DNA of 64,000 nucleotides from positions 1 to 64,000 of the forward strand of contig JASBNA010000071.1 in the NCBI GenBank assembly GCA_038087015.1. The letters are read 5' to 3'. Source of the stretch: Cerrena zonata. Its lineage: Eukaryota; Basidiomycota; Agaricomycetes; Polyporales; Cerrenaceae. Each line of letters opens with the position of its first letter. Positions within the stretch are counted from its first letter, which is position 1. A model generated the notes under the pieces. The model saw only the letters and a list, made by a program, of their open reading frames with translations. It did no database searches and was not told the DNA's origin. The translations under genes and the position numbers were made by a program. Positions 59,201 to 64,000 of this stretch are shown one piece after another.

Positions 59201-60377
59201 CAGTCGTAAGTGGTTTTTTTTTTGTAATTATCGCTATATCTCTCAACAATTTTGGCAACAGGTTACCTGGGGGCTGATAATGGGCTATTCCTGGCTCGAC
59301 GGACACATTCCAGTCTTCGGCAACGTCGGAATCGGTTGGCCTATCGTCTGGCGTAGATGGGTCATGGTCATGATAGGTATGCCACCCCACCCAAACATAC
59401 TGCATTATGCATACTCATTCTGGTTTCAACTTAGGTTGCGCGGCATCCTTCATCGTCATGATGTTCCCTCCCCAGTCCGGCCGTACAGCCGTCCGAAGGC
59501 GGAACGCTTCTAATATTACAGCTATATCCTATCTCTACTCATCACTAGTCTCCGCTTGGATTAGCGACAAGGATCGACCCAACTCAAAGGATACAGAATG
59601 GATCGTCGGTTTCCGGGATCGGTTGGTAGCAGTGGCTACTCAATTACAGGCCGTCAAGGCACAAACGGAGATGGCTAAATGGGAGGGCGGTATTCGGGGT
59701 GCTTGGCCATATGAGGAATACGTCAAGATGGAAGAGATCGAGACTCAGATGATTGCTGGTCTGGCCTTGGTTTGTTTCCTTCGTTTTGCATTTGAGATAT
59801 TGTTGAGACTAAACGGTATATCCTAGCTTGGAGGATCGTTGGCATATCTCGACCATTCGGTCCGAATCAAGTTCTTGCAACATACACGAACAGTGAACCC
59901 CAACTTCGTACGTGTCCTTAACTTTTGTTTGAAAATTTCAGACTGATATGTTGACATGGGGGCACAGATTGCCGATGTCATGAACATGTTCTCGACTATC
60001 TCGCAAGCCCTACGAACAGGAGAACCTCTTCACGAAGCATCCCAACAGAACCTAATTGACAGGTTCCATTACCACGGAACAGTAGCCACACAGTCCCTTG
60101 CCGAAGAGAACGGAGAATCTCCTCTAGAGGCTATCACCGATTACAACTACATGTTCTACGCATCTGCGATTGTAGCTGTATTCCAACTACTCGAAGTAAG
60201 TGTCCTTCGTACCCGACCCATCCTGATTGACAAGACTAATACTAATATGGTGGTGTTTATCATTGATAGGGTCTTCAAGAGCTCCGGGGGATTACTGTAC
60301 GGTTGGTTGGTGAGGTGCCTTTGGAAGGTCTTTCGAGGTGGAGAAATGAGTTTGAACGAGCCCATGTACTTGTTTAA
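56284..60377 (+). CDS. Bre4-like/aromatic-acid exporter family membrane protein
   Basis: The soluble N-terminus (MASTKESSSAGKETLSGEK) is followed by two clusters of membrane segments, as in fungal Bre4 proteins. The first cluster (LWIRCWVASWAAFVILLPN, then MAMVIVLGLCVGWAIAAAGMAAALAARDQ and VVYGVFLGFGVFIFALIRAYAP) is the ArAE_2_N type. A long cytosolic helix region spans about 57750-58580. The second cluster (LTIALWLPSV, GLWALIMAQTTLNLYASDQIF, TRILGTFVGALLGLLNWYIG, TWGLIMGYSWLDGHI) matches the fusaric-acid-resistance FUSC_2/DUF2421 pattern. I end it at the TAA 60375-60377, after an intron that starts behind VAVFQLLE. Without that splice the ORF would run to 60546 with an atypical hydrophobic tail. 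Roughly 15 introns. Export of aromatic acids or drug resistance is inferred from the family. Confidence 0.85.
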
Positions 60378-60907
60378 TGGTCTATTTCGGTTATACCTAG
60401 ATTTATTCTACGTCATTCTGTTAATTTTCTTGTTACACGATGTACTTCTCACTTTGACGAATACAGCGATGATATCACGATACCTATGGTACGAGGGAAT
60501 ACGACTATTTCGAAGCACGCAACCCCGTTTGCTGATAATCTGCTGACAGCGTCAAATAGCTTAGCACAGCCCGAGGTCTGAACCTTTTACATCTCAACGT
60601 ACTCCAAAGACTAACAGCATCGATAATCGGTAGATAAAATACATTCCAGATGCAAGTATTCTTTTTTCCTGTAAACGATCACGGTGTATTGACAGCAATT
60701 GGTATCTTGGGATAATGGCCATGGGGATGCTAAGGGTTTAGGGGGTCCAGTCACAAGAATGATGTATCACAGACTATCAGTAGGAAGTAGAGGAGCAGAC
60801 GGGTAAAAACAAAAGTATCTGGGGTGAAAAACGGATAGGGGAAACATTACGACGAAAAAGTGGGTTGACAAGCTGAGATGTGTGTATGATATGGGGGGAT
60901 AGATTGT
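60378..60907. other. Convergent intergenic region
   Basis: 3' regions of the Bre4-like gene and the MAP kinase gene. No supported feature. Confidence 0.4.
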
Positions 60908-62644
<1,737 letters not shown>

Positions 62645-63446
62645 GGTGAAGGACCGAAGAGTCTAACTCGTGCTGGTGGTAGCTAGAAAGGAGAGACTAG
62701 AGAACAAAAGAGAGTCTCGACCGCGAGGAAGGGTGTTGTGAGGACAAGAGATGATATTTGTAAGGCAGTTCCTTGTTGTCGTGGGCGGTCGTGAAGGAGA
62801 GCCTGGACGGTCGCCTTGCTTGTTGTCTTGCCCACACTCTTACACCTCAAATACCAAATGATCTGCGTAATCTTCCCAGATGCAGTGTCTACGTTTAGAG
62901 CAATTGTTCACTCCTGATTATTGTTTACGGCTTTTTAGGGCTTTTCAGCGGTAGTCTTCGCCTGTCTTCTCACCGCTGAGATAGACTCTCTATCAAGCTT
63001 CCTTCCTTCCTGTCGTCAGAGCGACTCGTACAGCATCTACATCCAAACTGAAGGCCCACATCGTTTCAGTGTTACAGTTGTCGGACAGAACTGACGATGC
63101 CACTCGAAACGGACGTGGGTCACCGACACGCCGTGCCTCAATCAAAGGCATAACAATACAGCCTTTCCTGGCCTCAGCGTGGTTTACTCGATCACATTTG
63201 GGCTCTATACGATTCCCAAGTTTCATTACCGTCATTCAATAAGCTAAATGGCCTCATCCCAGTAACCCATGGTTACTGAAGCAACTCAACAACGAAAATT
63301 ATAACTTACTGCGGGGCGGGGGACGCGGGGGATGTGCTCTACGCACAAATATCCATATGACGCTCCCACCCTCCACCGGTCGACGATCAAGGTATCTGTT
63401 CACTGGCGACTGACATCACACAAAGTCATTTAAGTTGCATGATGGA
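62645..63446. other. Intergenic upstream of the MAP kinase
   Basis: Promoter region of the kinase gene and 3' region of the edge gene. The minus ORF at 63235-62993 has no recognised motif and no splice support. Confidence 0.4.
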
Positions 63447-64000
63447 TCACCTCTGGCTGATGCTCGTCCCTACTCCGTCATTCCATGGTTTAGGATCAAC
63501 ATCCACCTGTGCTCGTATCATTAGTCGATACGTTTCATTCGTGGTCGCAAAGTCTTGGATTGCTTTCTCCTTTTTCAATCTTACTTTTTCTGCGGTTTCA
63601 AAGCTGTCCATTTTGTCCCGGTGAAGTGAGTGTCCTCCTTGCTTGAATCGAGAGGATTACAAACTGAATAAACTCCAAAAGAACAATAGCTTTAACTGTA
63701 ACACAGATAATGTTGCTCCAAATGATGGGACATACCTCCGCAAAAGGCAGTCTTACTTCCTGATCAGCAATACCAGTACTCATGCTTAATCCCGGATCAA
63801 CAACCTCCGACAAAAGCTGTCCATTATCCTCGTGTGGATCTATCCCAAGCCGTCGGTATGTCCAAACGCGCATGATGCGACAAAACGCGTACATACACCT
63901 CCAGTTACTTTACGTCCGACTACAAGCATGTGTCTTGTTTGCTGTGGACCATGCGTCTAGAGCCTTGGCTTTTCTCATGTTCTGTCTCGTTCTGCCAACC
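63447..64000 (-). CDS. Unrecognised protein, 3' part of gene cut by right edge
   Basis: I do not recognise this. The last exon encodes KMDSFETAEKVRLKKEK, then AIQDFATTNETYRLMIRAQ, and ends GTSISQR before TGA (63449-63447). It joins through a GTATGT...TTCAAG intron of about 100 bases to an upstream exon with RRLGIDPHEDNGQLLSEVV and ADQEVRLPFAE. A second reading keeps the intron open as a hydrophobic stretch (VKAIVLLEFIQFVIL) and stops earlier; I prefer the spliced reading because it gives a charged helical C-terminus. Upstream exons lie partly beyond the window and the start is unknown. Confidence 0.35.

Noticed and set aside
60378..60546. Hydrophobic C-terminal extension of the Bre4-like protein
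   Set aside because: It needs retention of an intron with a good GTAAGT donor after VAVFQLLE. The spliced end, stopping at 60377, fits the family tail better.

Overview
The window looks like nuclear DNA of a filamentous basidiomycete, probably an Agaricomycete. Genes are cut by many 44-60 base GT-AG introns. The gene set is typical of that group: a Het-C protein, a Bre4-like aromatic-acid exporter, microsomal P450s with shared intron positions, F-box/LRR-like proteins, a DUF6606/DUF3638/DUF3645 giant protein and a Fus3/Kss1-type MAP kinase. Several lineage-restricted families suggest Cantharellales (Rhizoctonia/Ceratobasidium), but that is an impression, not a placement.

Layout. 1-13.2 kb holds fast-evolving, unrecognised genes: a gene cut by the left edge, a 424-residue six-exon gene, two divergent copies of one small family (3.6-4.5 and 8.5-9.6 kb), a nuclear-looking acidic/lysine-rich protein, and two F-box paralogues. 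A 21-base tandem repeat occurs twice here, at 4.8 and 13.5 kb. At 13.9-14.5 kb is a five-exon gene for a HicA-fold protein. 14.5-21.6 kb is gene-poor. It contains a strong hairpin, a truncated inverted relic of the membrane-protein gene at 21.6 kb, and a TA-flanked MITE. 21.6-23.3 kb is that intact membrane-protein gene.

25.6-47.1 kb carries three paralogous P450 genes. The first is separated from the other two by a MYND-finger gene (with a frame break), a 3,100-residue DUF3638 protein and a TENA/THI-4 protein. The middle P450 is damaged: its I-helix mini-exon has been replaced by roughly 0.9 kb of tRNA-derived and fold-back DNA, and an upstream splice donor is GC. An alpha/beta hydrolase follows the P450s. 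With them it could form a small oxidative pathway, which is inference from position only.

47.8-62.6 kb is more conserved housekeeping-like DNA: hydrolase, a third F-box protein, Het-C, the Bre4-like transporter and the MAP kinase. The right edge cuts an unrecognised minus-strand gene.

Intron positions were assigned by eye from GT-AG signals, reading frame and paralogue comparison. Domain names come from motif recognition; no database search was run.
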